Assembly: GCF_003641205.1 (NCBI RefSeq)
Contig: NZ_CP032762.1
Location: 5,538,001 to 5,602,000 of the forward strand
Reading direction: 5' to 3'
Origin: Rhodococcus sp. P1Y
Lineage (GTDB): Bacteria > Actinomycetota > Actinomycetes > Mycobacteriales > Mycobacteriaceae
Length of the DNA: 64,000 nucleotides
Below, one piece after another: positions 16,918 through 26,053 of this stretch. Positions within the stretch are counted from its first letter, which is position 1. Every line of letters begins with the position of its first letter. The notes below the pieces were generated by a model. That model had not been told where the DNA came from and did no database searches. It was given only the letters and a program-made list of their open reading frames with translations. A program made the position numbers and the translations under genes.

Positions 16918-19900
16918 ATGACCAGCCCGACGGTGACGATCCGCGCATTCGGGAGCACGCGCGCCCGTGTCGACGGGAATGGCGTCGACCTCGGTAGTCG
17001 CGGGCAGCGAGCGGTACTGGCCCGTTTGGTCGCCGCGCGTCGCCGGGTGGTCAGTACCGATCTACTCATCGAGGACCTGTGGGCAGGCGACCCACCGCCG
17101 CGGGCGCTCGGCGCACTGCAAGTGCACGTGTCAAACCTTCGCCGCGCGCTGGAACCGAACCGTCCGCCGCGCACGCCCGCGACCGTCCTCGTCAGCGCAC
17201 CACCGGGGTACGCGCTCGTACTGCCTGACGAGGACGTCGACGTCTGGAAGTTCGAGAGCCTCGTCCAGGCTGGACTCGTCGACGAAGCACTGCAGCTGTG
17301 GACGGACGAGCCGTATCGCGAAACGGCGGACACACCGTGGGCGAGCCGGGAGATATCGCGATTGGAGGACCTCCGCCGGGGCGCCGTGGAACGACGCGCC
17401 GAAGCGGCGATTCGCGCACGGAAATTCGCCGACGCCGTACCCGATCTCGAGGCCGTCGTGCGCGCCGACCCCGATCGCGAGGAGTCGGTCCGCCTGCTTG
17501 CGATCGCGCTCTACCGAAGCGGCAGGCAATCCGATGCCCTGTCGGTATTGCGGACGTCGCGGGAGTATCTGGCTCGTGAGTTAGGTGTGGACCCGTCTCC
17601 CGATCTGCGCACGCTCGAAGCCAACATCCTCGCGCATTCCGTCCCGGACGACCGTCCGCCCGCGCCCGAGCCTGCCCGACGGGCTTCCGGGCAGAATGCC
17701 AATCGCACCGCCACCAGGACAGATGCCCCAACGCACACCGAGAACGGCCGGCCGGAGGCGCTGCAAACGCTCCTCGACGCAGCCGAATCGACGAATTCCT
17801 CGGGACTTCGATTGGCATGGATCGGCGGCGAGGCCGGCGAAGGGAAGAGCACTCTCGCTTCGATGCTGACAGCAGAACTGAGTTCGCGTGGATGGAACGT
17901 CGCCTGGGGCCGAACCCCGGAGGTCGAGGGAGCTCCGCCCGCCTGGGCGTGGACAGAAGCACTGACCGCATTGATCGCAGCGGCCGGGATGACCACGTCG
18001 GACCGCGCACGTCTCGCGCCGATCCTGCCCGACACACCACACGCCGAAGATGCACCGGCTCAACCGTTCTGGATTGGCAAGTGGGTTGCCGAATACGTCG
18101 GTTTCGTCGCCCGTCGCGCTCCGACTGTGATAGTTCTCGACGACATACATCGTGCCGACGCCCTGACCGTGTCGATTCTCCGCCAACTCGCGTCCGACAT
18201 TCGAGCCGAGCACGTGTTCGTCGTGTCGACCTATCGCGCGTCCGAGATCACCGAGGACCTGACGTCCGCATGGGCGACTCTGGTCGACGTCCCCTCGACA
18301 CGGCTGGATCTGCGGGGCCTCGACCGCCGCCACATCGCCTCTGTTGCTCGCGGGTTCGGATTGGTCGACATCGACGACGCAGCGCTGGACCTCCTCGCGG
18401 AGCGAACCGGTGGCAACCCTCTGTTCGTACGAGAGCTCGTCCGCCTCATCGCGTCGGAGGGACTGTCGACCGCAGTGCACTCCATTCCGACCGGGATCGG
18501 AGATGTACTGAGGCGCAGACTTTCTCGCCTCCCCGAACGCACACTGACGACGCTCAGACGCCTCTCGGTTCTCGGTCGTGGCGCGGATCTCGATACCCTC
18601 CTGGCCACTACCGGTCTCGACGAGGATCAACTCGTCGACGATCTCGAGCCCGCGGTGCTCGCCGGTTTGCTGACCGAACCGTCGGCCGATCGGGTGGAAT
18701 TCAGCCACGCGCTCGTGCGGGACACCTTGTACTTCGACCTTCCGCACCTCCGTCGTCGACGGACGCACGCACGTGCATTCGACGTACTTCGTCGCCGCCG
18801 AGGCGATCTCACCGCAACCGCTCACCACGCGGCTCTCGGCGCCACCGCATCCACTGCGCGGGAGTGCTCGGCCGTCATCGCCGCTGCAGCCCGGCAGGCC
18901 GGAGACCTCGGTTCGCACAAAGAAGCTCTGGAGCTGTGGCTTTCGGCCGTCGAGACCTCGGAACTGGCCGCCCAACCCACCGACGAAGACCGCGTCGAGT
19001 TGCTCATCCCGCTGGTGGCATCTCTGGCACGTGCCGCGAACACCGTCGAGGCGAGGGCGCGTCGCGCGGAGGCGATCGCGCTCGCGTCACGCATCGGTGA
19101 TCGCCGTGTCTTGCTCGACGCCGTGACGTCCTGGCGAGCTCCGGTTATCTGGCACATCAGGGAAGGGCTTGCCGACGAGAGGGTTCTCGGGCCGGTGCGC
19201 GGCTTGCTCGCCGATCCCGATACAGGCCGGCTCGATCGTGTTCTCCTGTTGGTGACCTCGGTGTTCGAGGTGGAGGGACTCGACTCGGCGACCGCGAGCG
19301 CCCAGGCCCGCGAGGCGGTCGCACTCGCCGAAGAGTGCGGTGATCCTGAAGCGTTGTGCATGGCCCTCAATGCATTCGGATACATCGCATTCGGACCGGA
19401 CCACGACTCCGAACGGCTTCCTCGGGCGAGGCAATTGCTGTCCGTCGCAACCGACAACGGCCTCGCCGAGTATCAAGCCTTGGCCCACTTCCAACTGTTC
19501 CTCGCCTGCAATTCGACGGTGGATCTGGTCGGTGCACGCAGCCATGTCAGAGAAGCCGTGCGGTACGCCAGCGGTAGCGCACTGACTCAGCTGCTCGGAG
19601 TGCTGTCGATCTTCGGTGCGCTCATCGACGTCGTGGCCGGCCGATACGAGGCGGCCAGAGCTCGATACGACGCCGTCGCCGACTACATGGACGAACAGGG
19701 AAGCTCGCACGGATTCGAGATCCGGTACATCGGCCGCCTCGCGGTCGCAATCGCGACGGACTCGTACGAAGACATACTCCCTGACCTGGAGTCACTGGAC
19801 CGTGGGCTTCCTGTGAGTGTTCGGAACGCCTGGACGCTCGCTCTCGCTCGCAGCGGTGATCTGAAACGAGCGCGCGAAGTGTGGAAGAACACCGAGCCCT

Positions 19901-20196
19901 ACCAGCGTGATTACTACTGGCGGGGCATGACCGCACTGCGCGCGCACGCCGCAGCCGCGCTGGGTGACGTTGAGGTATGCCGCACCTGCTACGACGAACT
20001 ACTGCCTTTCGCCGGCACGTTGGCAGGGGTCGACAGCGGGTCCCTGTACTGCGGTCCGGTCGACGCCGCACTCGCCGTCGCTGCAGAACTACTCGAGCTC
20101 GACTCAGCGACGCAACACCGCGTTTGCGCCGATCGTTTGGTGCAGTCGACGAAGGTGCTGCTCGCGGAACCCGGGTGGATCGAGCAGGCCGAGTAG
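16918..20196 (+). CDS. SARP/AfsR-type regulator with ATPase domain (1092 aa)
   Basis: Residues 1-93 are an OmpR-like winged helix (VTIRAFGSTRARVDGNGV, LQVHVSNLRRALEP, PPGYALVL). Residues 95-245 are the bacterial transcriptional activator domain (BTAD). Residues about 290-580 are an AAA-type ATPase with Walker A GGEAGEGKST and Walker B VIVLDDIHRAD (STAND/LuxR-like). The rest is alpha-helical TPR-like. This is a large SARP as in antibiotic regulators; such proteins bind direct repeats at 11-bp spacing over the -35 region. Exactly such repeats stand 4 bp after its stop codon, before the FAD oxidoreductase gene, which is therefore its likely direct target. Confidence 0.93.
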   Translation: MTSPTVTIRAFGSTRARVDGNGVDLGSRGQRAVLARLVAARRRVVSTDLLIEDLWAGDPPPRALGALQVHVSNLRRALEPNRPPRTPATVLVSAPPGYALVLPDEDVDVWKFESLVQAGLVDEALQLWTDEPYRETADTPWASREISRLEDLRRGAVERRAEAAIRARKFADAVPDLEAVVRADPDREESVRLLAIALYRSGRQSDALSVLRTSREYLARELGVDPSPDLRTLEANILAHSVPDDRPPAPEPARRASGQNANRTATRTDAPTHTENGRPEALQTLLDAAESTNSSGLRLAWIGGEAGEGKSTLASMLTAELSSRGWNVAWGRTPEVEGAPPAWAWTEALTALIAAAGMTTSDRARLAPILPDTPHAEDAPAQPFWIGKWVAEYVGFVARRAPTVIVLDDIHRADALTVSILRQLASDIRAEHVFVVSTYRASEITEDLTSAWATLVDVPSTRLDLRGLDRRHIASVARGFGLVDIDDAALDLLAERTGGNPLFVRELVRLIASEGLSTAVHSIPTGIGDVLRRRLSRLPERTLTTLRRLSVLGRGADLDTLLATTGLDEDQLVDDLEPAVLAGLLTEPSADRVEFSHALVRDTLYFDLPHLRRRRTHARAFDVLRRRRGDLTATAHHAALGATASTARECSAVIAAAARQAGDLGSHKEALELWLSAVETSELAAQPTDEDRVELLIPLVASLARAANTVEARARRAEAIALASRIGDRRVLLDAVTSWRAPVIWHIREGLADERVLGPVRGLLADPDTGRLDRVLLLVTSVFEVEGLDSATASAQAREAVALAEECGDPEALCMALNAFGYIAFGPDHDSERLPRARQLLSVATDNGLAEYQALAHFQLFLACNSTVDLVGARSHVREAVRYASGSALTQLLGVLSIFGALIDVVAGRYEAARARYDAVADYMDEQGSSHGFEIRYIGRLAVAIATDSYEDILPDLESLDRGLPVSVRNAWTLALARSGDLKRAREVWKNTEPYQRDYYWRGMTALRAHAAAALGDVEVCRTCYDELLPFAGTLAGVDSGSLYCGPVDAALAVAAELLELDSATQHRVCADRLVQSTKVLLAEPGWIEQAE

Positions 20197-20199
20197 GTC

Positions 20200-20239
20200 C
20201 TCCAAGAGTTCTCCAAGTTGGCTCCAATCGGCCGATGGT
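20200..20239 (+). promoter_or_regulatory. SARP operator: three 11-bp-spaced CTCCAA repeats
   Basis: CTCCAA occurs at 20200, 20211 and 20222, exactly 11 bp apart (one helical turn), as heptamers CTCCAAG, CTCCAAG, CTCCAAT. A weak -10 (GATGGT, 20234-20239) begins 6 bp after the last repeat. SARP activators characteristically bind same-face heptamer repeats with this spacing and place the downstream repeat about 8 bp from the -10. The site lies between the SARP gene and the FAD oxidoreductase start at 20291. Confidence 0.8.
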
Positions 20240-20290
20240 CTGCTTCTCGTCACGAGAACGAACACCGCCGAACAACGAAGGAACTTGCAG

Positions 20291-21655
20291 ATGACCACCA
20301 CCGAAAGCAACACCGTGCTCGCGGCCCTCGATGCGGCCACCCGCGGGGCAGTCCTCGAACCGGGAACAGCCGAGTACATCGTCGAGGCGACCGGTTTCAA
20401 TGTGGCCGTCGACCATCAGCCAGCGGCCGTCGTCGTCGCAGCAGATGCCGCCGATATCGCCGCAGTCGTGCGGATAGCGAGCGCCGCGGGATTGAAGGTA
20501 GCGGTCAAGTGCACCGGCCACAGCGCCGACGCAACCGGCCCCGACACCATCCTCGTCTGTACCCGCGCTTTGCGGACACTGACCGTCGACCATCACGCCC
20601 GGACGGCAACTATCGGCGCGGGAATCGTCTGGCAAGAGGTGCTCGATGCGGCTGCGCCGTTCGGTCTCGGCGCGCTCGCCGGTTCGTCGACCACGGTCGG
20701 CGCCGTCGGCTACACCCTCGGTGGTGGTCTGAGCCCGATCGGAAGAACCTACGGTTTCGCGGCCGACCATGTTCGCAGCATCGAGGTGGTCACCGCTGAC
20801 GGCGTGGCGCGACGCGCGGACGAGCACCAGAACGCCGACCTGTTCTGGGCATTGAGGGGAGGTGGGTCCGCCTTCGGAATCGTCACTGAAGTCGTCGTGG
20901 ACTTGTTCCCGCTTCAAACAGTGCTCGGAGGCGGAATCTTCTACGACATCACGGACGCACGAGCGGTGGTCGAGGCGTGGCGGCTGTGGGTTTCGACGGT
21001 CCCGGAATCGGTCTCGACGTCCGTCGCGATCCTGCACCTGCCGCCGATGCCCGAGCTTCCCGAACCACTGCGCGGGCGCACTGTGCTTCATCTGCGGTTC
21101 ACACACGTCAGCAACACCGAGGACGGTTGTGCGTTACTGGCACCGATGCGTGCGCTCGCCCAACCGATCATGGACACCGTGGGTGAGATCCCGTTCGCCG
21201 CGCTTGCCTCGGTGCACATGGATCCGACCGATCCCATGCCTGCCATGGAACGCGGACTTCTGTTGAACGAGTTGACCGACGAGGGGCTCGAGATCTTCAT
21301 GACGGCGGCCGAGATGCCATTGGCCGTCGCCGAGCTCCGCGCGATGGGCGGAGCGCTCTCGCGTGGGCCGGCGATCGACAATGCCGTCGGCGGCCGCCAG
21401 GCGGCGTTCAACCTCCTCGGAATCGGGGTTTTGGTACCCCCGATCGCGGACATGGTGCCGGGAGTTCTCGACGCCTTCGTCGACCGCTTCGAGCCCTGGA
21501 GCGGCGGAGCGTTCATGAACATGGCAGGCGCTGCGTCCGGTACACCCGCCGATCGAGTGCGGCTGGGGTGGGACGCGGCCACGCGAGATCGACTCGACGC
21601 CATCCGCGCATCGGTCGATCCGCAGCGCGTCTTCGCTGCCGCAGCTCGCTGGTGA
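20291..21655 (+). CDS. FAD-binding oxidoreductase, berberine-bridge/PCMH type
   Basis: 454 aa from the ATG at 20291, with AAGGAA about 10 nt upstream. The PCMH FAD domain (residues about 38-210) shows AVVVAADAADIAAVVRIA, the FAD-linking histidine region KCTGHSADATG (usually G-G-G-H-S), GLGALAGSSTTVGAVGYTLGGG and FWALRGGGSAFGIVTEV. The C-terminal part lacks the usual berberine-bridge YxxNY segment and ends at DPQRVFAAAARW. It probably oxidises an alcohol, sugar or secondary metabolite using O2. It sits directly behind the SARP gene and its repeat array, so it is probably SARP-activated. Confidence 0.87.
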   Translation: MTTTESNTVLAALDAATRGAVLEPGTAEYIVEATGFNVAVDHQPAAVVVAADAADIAAVVRIASAAGLKVAVKCTGHSADATGPDTILVCTRALRTLTVDHHARTATIGAGIVWQEVLDAAAPFGLGALAGSSTTVGAVGYTLGGGLSPIGRTYGFAADHVRSIEVVTADGVARRADEHQNADLFWALRGGGSAFGIVTEVVVDLFPLQTVLGGGIFYDITDARAVVEAWRLWVSTVPESVSTSVAILHLPPMPELPEPLRGRTVLHLRFTHVSNTEDGCALLAPMRALAQPIMDTVGEIPFAALASVHMDPTDPMPAMERGLLLNELTDEGLEIFMTAAEMPLAVAELRAMGGALSRGPAIDNAVGGRQAAFNLLGIGVLVPPIADMVPGVLDAFVDRFEPWSGGAFMNMAGAASGTPADRVRLGWDAATRDRLDAIRASVDPQRVFAAAARW

Positions 21656-21663
21656 CGCGTGCG

Positions 21664-23070
21664 TCAGCGCACCAACCAACCGCACGGCGCGGCGAGGTCC
21701 TCGGCTTCCTTCGGGCCCATGGACCCACCCTCGTAGAACTCGACGGCGGGCGGGTTGTCCAGTAGCGGTGCCGCGACTTCCCAGACGTGGGCGAGTCCGT
21801 CCGGTCTGGTGAACAACGAACGGTCGCCGTTCAACACATCGAGGATCAGGCGCGAATACGGCGAGAGCGGTTCGGCGTCCGGAACGTCCGGGAGCGGCAG
21901 TGACAGATGCCCGACGGACAGATCGAAATCGGGACCCGGTTCCTTCACCGTCACCGCGAAGTCGATGGCGCCGTTGCCGGACAGATCGAATGTCAGCGCG
22001 GCACCGCCCGCGGGAAGCTCGGTCAGCGGACTGTTCGCGGGCTTCTTGAACACCAACGACACCCGTTGGGCGCTGACACCCAACATCTTTCCGGTCCTCA
22101 GGAGGAACGGCACCCCGCGCCAGCGATCGGTGTCGACCCACAGCTTCGCGGCGACGAAAGTGTCGACCGTCGAGTCGTCGGCGACGCCCTCGACGTCGCG
22201 GTAGCCGTTGTACTGCCCGAGAACGACCTCGGAGGTGTCGATCGGCCGAAACGACCCGATGACGGTTTCGCGAGCGGACTGGAGATCGTCGGCGTTCATC
22301 GATGCCGGCGGTTCCATCGCGATCTCCGCGGCAACCTGGAACAAGTGGGTGACGAGCATGTCGAGGACAGCACCGGTGCTGTCGTAGAACTCGGCCCGAT
22401 CGTCGATGTTCAGCGTTTCCGGCACGTCGATCTGCACCTGCTCGACGTGCTCGGCGTTCCACACTCCGTCGACCATGCCGTTCGCGAACCGCAACACATG
22501 CAGATTCTGTGTCGCTTCTTTGCCGAGAAAGTGATCGATCCGATAGATCTGCTTTTCGTCGAGGACGTCGTGCACAGCTTTGTCCAGCTGTACGAACGCC
22601 TTCTGCGACGTGCCGAACGGCTTCTCGTAGACCACTCGCGCTCCCTCGGCGAGACCGTGTGCGCCGAGGGCCGCGGTGTAGTCCTCGAACGCACTCGGCG
22701 GCAGGGCTATGTAGTGCACGAGCTGGGCGTCACCGATGTCCTTCTTGCCCTCCTCGATCACGTCGACGAGCCTGCCCGGATCGTCGACGGTGAAGCCGTT
22801 GCCTGCAAACCTGATTCGCTTCGAGAAGTCGTCCCACACCTTGTCCTCGAGGTCGGGTCCGAATTCCTTCAACGCGTCGCGGACGTGCTCGCGGAACTCG
22901 TCGACGGGGGTGTCGTGACGGCCGTTTCCGACGAGCAGCCACTTCTCGGGCAGCAGGCCTTCGACGTGAAGTTGATAGAACGACGGGAGGACCATCCGCT
23001 TCGCCAGGTCACCGGTCGCACCGAACAGAACGAAGATCGTAGGTTGCAAAGACGCCATGGATTCCATCAT
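21664..23070 (-). CDS. zwf: Glucose-6-phosphate 1-dehydrogenase
   Basis: 468 aa. NADP-binding FGATGDLAKRMVLPSFYQL, the active-site signature RIDHFLGKEATQN (His and Lys), and the C-terminal G6PDH domain with EVVLGQYNGYRDVEGV. First enzyme of the oxidative pentose phosphate path. Two in-frame starts are close together (MMESMASLQP); the MASLQP start at 23058 is equally plausible. It is not next to opcA, tal or tkt, so this may be a second copy; family members of this length exist beside the longer Zwf. The stop is 8 bp from the convergent oxidoreductase stop. Confidence 0.93.
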   Translation of the reverse strand: MMESMASLQPTIFVLFGATGDLAKRMVLPSFYQLHVEGLLPEKWLLVGNGRHDTPVDEFREHVRDALKEFGPDLEDKVWDDFSKRIRFAGNGFTVDDPGRLVDVIEEGKKDIGDAQLVHYIALPPSAFEDYTAALGAHGLAEGARVVYEKPFGTSQKAFVQLDKAVHDVLDEKQIYRIDHFLGKEATQNLHVLRFANGMVDGVWNAEHVEQVQIDVPETLNIDDRAEFYDSTGAVLDMLVTHLFQVAAEIAMEPPASMNADDLQSARETVIGSFRPIDTSEVVLGQYNGYRDVEGVADDSTVDTFVAAKLWVDTDRWRGVPFLLRTGKMLGVSAQRVSLVFKKPANSPLTELPAGGAALTFDLSGNGAIDFAVTVKEPGPDFDLSVGHLSLPLPDVPDAEPLSPYSRLILDVLNGDRSLFTRPDGLAHVWEVAAPLLDNPPAVEFYEGGSMGPKEAEDLAAPCGWLVR

Positions 23071-23108
23071 GCCCCGACTTCGCCCACTCCGTGGTTACAG
23101 TCGGTGTG

Positions 23109-23711
23109 ATGGGAAGGTCACGGTTTCACGGGGAGATATTCGGGATAGGCACCGCATCAGGCGTGCGCGTGGTGATCGGACATTGGACGCGCTCGCCGCT
23201 CGGTGAATTCACCGACGTCATGGTCCAGTTCGCGGGCGGCCATCGACTCCTGCTCGCTCCCAACGACGAGGTCCGCGAATTCGTCACGGCCACGTACACG
23301 TTCGACGAGGTCTACCTGACCCCCGTCGACTTCACCCGCCACGGGAATGCCGTCGAAGTCGAGGCCGACGACCTCCGAGTGACGCTGTCGACAGGACGGC
23401 CGACACTGCTCGGACGGATGTTGAACCTGATGCCCGCTGCGGTCGTGACCGCCCCCTGGTTCTGCCGAATCTCCGACCCGATCGCGCGCGTCGTACTGCG
23501 CGGCGTCCGCACCCGAGGAAGCGCAGGCAACGACCGCCGCGAGTATTACGGGGCTCGTCACCAGCACCGCATCACCGAAGTCGACGCCACCTGGCGAGGG
23601 GAAGATCTCGGCCACCTGACGCCCGTCACTCCCCCGGTGACCTTCGGCTTCGGCAGCACGCCCGCGGCCCCGTCGGTCACCTCGATCACGACGACGATCG
23701 ATACGCCCTAG
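23109..23711 (+). CDS. Conserved hypothetical protein, 200 aa
   Basis: Start at the ATG at 23109 (MGRSRFHGEIFGIG); an upstream GTG adds six residues. The sequence alternates strand-like hydrophobic and charged segments (VVIGHWTRSPLGEFTDVMVQ, LLLAPNDEVREFVTATYTF) and suggests a beta-rich soluble protein. It has a Thr/Pro/Ser-rich tail and no signal peptide. I recall similar uncharacterised proteins in rhodococci but no named domain. It is divergent from zwf, with about 38 bp between starts. Confidence 0.7.
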   Translation: MGRSRFHGEIFGIGTASGVRVVIGHWTRSPLGEFTDVMVQFAGGHRLLLAPNDEVREFVTATYTFDEVYLTPVDFTRHGNAVEVEADDLRVTLSTGRPTLLGRMLNLMPAAVVTAPWFCRISDPIARVVLRGVRTRGSAGNDRREYYGARHQHRITEVDATWRGEDLGHLTPVTPPVTFGFGSTPAAPSVTSITTTIDTP

Positions 23712-23721
23712 AAGCAGCGCT

Positions 23722-24294
23722 TCACTCCACCTCGGCGCCGGCGTCGGACAGTTCCTTCAAGGTTGCGTCCGACGTCTCTGGATCGACGCCGGCAATGAAG
23801 CCGGTCAGAACGCGTACCGTCAGGCCGGCAGCGATGGCGTCCAGTGCAGATGCCCGCACGCAGTAGTCCGTCGCTATTCCGACGACATCGACGTCCGTCA
23901 CCTCGTTGCGGGCCAGCACTTCCTGAAGCGTGCGGCCCTCGTCCGTGGAACCCTCGAACGCCGAGTACGACGGCTTGCCCTGGCCTTTGAACACGTGAAC
24001 ATCCACCGAACCCGTGGCGAAGTCGGGGTGGTAATCGGCGCCAGGAGTTCCGGCAACACAGTGAACCGGCCAGGTCGTGGTGAAGTTCGGTGGCTCGGTG
24101 GTCGCGAAGTGCCCACCGTTGTCGCTGTCGGCGTCGTGCCAGTCACGAGAGGCGACGATGACGTCGTACGCGTCACCTTCACTTGCGAGCAGTCCACTGA
24201 TTCTGCGCGCCACCTCGCCTCCGCCGTCGACACCGAGCGCGCCGCCCTCGGTGAAATCGTTCTGAACATCGACTACCAGAAGTGCCCGTGTCAT
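23722..24294 (-). CDS. pncA: Nicotinamidase / pyrazinamidase
   Basis: 190 aa. Cysteine-hydrolase fold with catalytic Asp in LLVVDVQNDFTEGGAL, metal-site region SRDWHDADSDNGGHF, WPVHCVAGTPGADYHP, Lys in VFKGQGKPSYSAF and nucleophile Cys in VGIATDYCVRASALDA. It hydrolyses nicotinamide to nicotinate for NAD salvage and would activate pyrazinamide. Monocistronic, divergent from the MOSC gene by 22 bp. Confidence 0.94.
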   Translation of the reverse strand: MTRALLVVDVQNDFTEGGALGVDGGGEVARRISGLLASEGDAYDVIVASRDWHDADSDNGGHFATTEPPNFTTTWPVHCVAGTPGADYHPDFATGSVDVHVFKGQGKPSYSAFEGSTDEGRTLQEVLARNEVTDVDVVGIATDYCVRASALDAIAAGLTVRVLTGFIAGVDPETSDATLKELSDAGAEVE

Positions 24295-24316
24295 AAGCCC
24301 CAGTATCCTCGATTGC

Positions 24317-25129
24317 GTGACTGCGACGGTATCCGAGTTGGTGTACTACCCAGTCAAAGGCTGCGCGGGTCACTCGACGCAGTCCGCACGGATGACCGAG
24401 CGGGGGTTGGAGCATGACCGCGAATTCATGATCGTCGACGAGGACGGGTCCTTCCGCAGTCAGCGAAGAGACCCGGTTCTGGCACTCGTCACGCCCTCGA
24501 TCGACGGCACTGCGCTGACGTTGCGTCACTCCGACTTCGGTTCGGTGAGCGTCGCAATCGACCGCACGTCACCGGCCCGCGACGTCACGATGTTCGGTCG
24601 TCCCTTCCGCGGCGTCGATCAGGGTGACGATGTTGCAGCATGGTTGAGCGAGGTCGTCGGCGAACGGTCACGGCTGGTTGTGGTTCCTACCGAATTCGAG
24701 CGAGTGACGGACGGGATCGCCCCCGGCACAGCAGGTTTCGCAGACAGTTCGGCGGTGCACATACTGTCCGAGTCGACTCTCACCGATCTGAACTCTCGAC
24801 TCGAACACGCGCTTCCGATGAACAGGTTTCGGCCCAACATCGTCGTTGCCGGTTGGGACGAGCCGCACACCGAGGACCTGGTGCGGGACATCTCGGTCGG
24901 CGAAACCGAGTTGACCTACACGAAACTCGCCATCCGTTGCCCCGTCACCACCGTCGACCAAGCCCGCGGCGAACGCGACGGCCGCGAGCCGCTCCAGACA
25001 CTCGCCACCTACCGAACGGCCCGGCAGAAGGGCGTCGCCTTCGGATCGAAGTTCACCGTTCTCCGGGGCGGAAATCTCTCTGTGGGCGACTCGGTGCACG
25101 TCGCCAGCTTGGACGAGTCGGAACTGTAG
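24317..25129 (+). CDS. MOSC-domain protein
   Basis: 270 aa from a GTG. MOSC N-terminal beta-barrel (VSELVYYPVKGCAGHST, LEHDREFMIVDEDG) followed by the MOSC domain (about residues 125-265) with DSSAVHILSESTLTDLN, RFRPNIVV and RCPVTTVDQARGE, where the conserved Cys would bind molybdenum cofactor or sulfur. Relatives include YcbX and mARC, which reduce N-hydroxylated compounds. Specific substrate unknown. Confidence 0.9.
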   Translation: MTATVSELVYYPVKGCAGHSTQSARMTERGLEHDREFMIVDEDGSFRSQRRDPVLALVTPSIDGTALTLRHSDFGSVSVAIDRTSPARDVTMFGRPFRGVDQGDDVAAWLSEVVGERSRLVVVPTEFERVTDGIAPGTAGFADSSAVHILSESTLTDLNSRLEHALPMNRFRPNIVVAGWDEPHTEDLVRDISVGETELTYTKLAIRCPVTTVDQARGERDGREPLQTLATYRTARQKGVAFGSKFTVLRGGNLSVGDSVHVASLDESEL

Positions 25130-25197
25130 GCGGGAATTTTGCTCCACTATCGGGCGGAATCGGCGGAATCCCGTCGATCTCGCGCGATAATGGAGGA

Positions 25198-26049
25198 TTA
25201 CTCCCGGCTTGCGATCTGCACCGCGAGCAGCACCCTCGCCTGACCGGCTCGCAGCAGCGGGGAGAACACCGCACCGGCGTCGACGAGGTCCGCGCCGCCT
25301 CCCCCGCCGCCGTAGGTGGGTTCGATGGCTCCGACCGGCACGCGCGTTGTGACCACCACTGGAACACCGCAGGACTTCACGGCCGCCACGATTTGCTGGT
25401 TGGTGTTGCCGGAACCAGTTGCTTCGAGGACTATCCCTTGTGTACCCGCCGCCACGTATGCGTCGATGGCTACCGCATCCGCACCTGGGTAGAGCGCCAC
25501 AATGTCCACGCGTACCCCCGCAATATTTTTGCGCGGCAACACAACTCGCGGCTCTCCGGAACTCAGGAACGCATTCAGGTCCGATGTGTGCCACTTGGTC
25601 AAACCCCGCGCGGGGAGCACTTTCCCGCCGAATGCCACGAGGACGCCGCGACCTGCGTTCACGGGATCCGATACTGCGGCGAGGGACGCAGCAACGTTGG
25701 ACGGGCCGTCGGGCGCATCGTGATCTGCTGTTCGCTGTGCACCGGTGAACACGACCGGCCGCGGGTCGCCGTGGAAGAGGTCTACGAGCAATGCCGTTTC
25801 CTCCATCGTGTCCGTACCGTGCAGAACCACGACGCCTGAACATGCTGGATCCGCCAGCGCGTCGAACACCGCAGCGACGATGGCGTCCATATCTGCGAAG
25901 TCGAAACTGGAGCTGTCCTTGGACATCAGCTCGCGCGTCACGACCTTGTCGGCGATGTCGAATCTCGCCGACCCAGGACGAGAGATGCCGTCTGAGCCAC
26001 GACTACTTGCGATGGTTCCGCCGGTAGTCAGTAGAACAATGTGAGACAA
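25198..26049 (-). CDS. ansA: L-asparaginase
   Basis: 283 aa from a TTG at 26049, with GAGAGG 9 nt upstream; the frame is open further up but the family begins here (SHIVLLTTGGTIAS). Signature 1 is TTGGTIAS with the nucleophile Thr; signature 2 is VVLHGTDTMEETALL. No signal peptide, so it is cytoplasmic. It starts 4 bp after the ansP stop, making it the third gene of aspA-ansP-ansA: asparagine is hydrolysed to aspartate and ammonia, which AspA takes on. Confidence 0.93.
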   Translation of the reverse strand: MSHIVLLTTGGTIASSRGSDGISRPGSARFDIADKVVTRELMSKDSSSFDFADMDAIVAAVFDALADPACSGVVVLHGTDTMEETALLVDLFHGDPRPVVFTGAQRTADHDAPDGPSNVAASLAAVSDPVNAGRGVLVAFGGKVLPARGLTKWHTSDLNAFLSSGEPRVVLPRKNIAGVRVDIVALYPGADAVAIDAYVAAGTQGIVLEATGSGNTNQQIVAAVKSCGVPVVVTTRVPVGAIEPTYGGGGGGADLVDAGAVFSPLLRAGQARVLLAVQIASRE

Positions 26050-26053
26050 GCCG

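Noticed and set aside
17581..18975. 464-codon frame antisense to the SARP gene
   Set aside because: No domain; Arg/Ser/Gly-rich composition typical of shadow frames in GC-rich DNA.
21134..22462. 442-codon minus-strand frame across the zwf/oxidoreductase junction
   Set aside because: Arg-rich composition and overlap with two certain genes.
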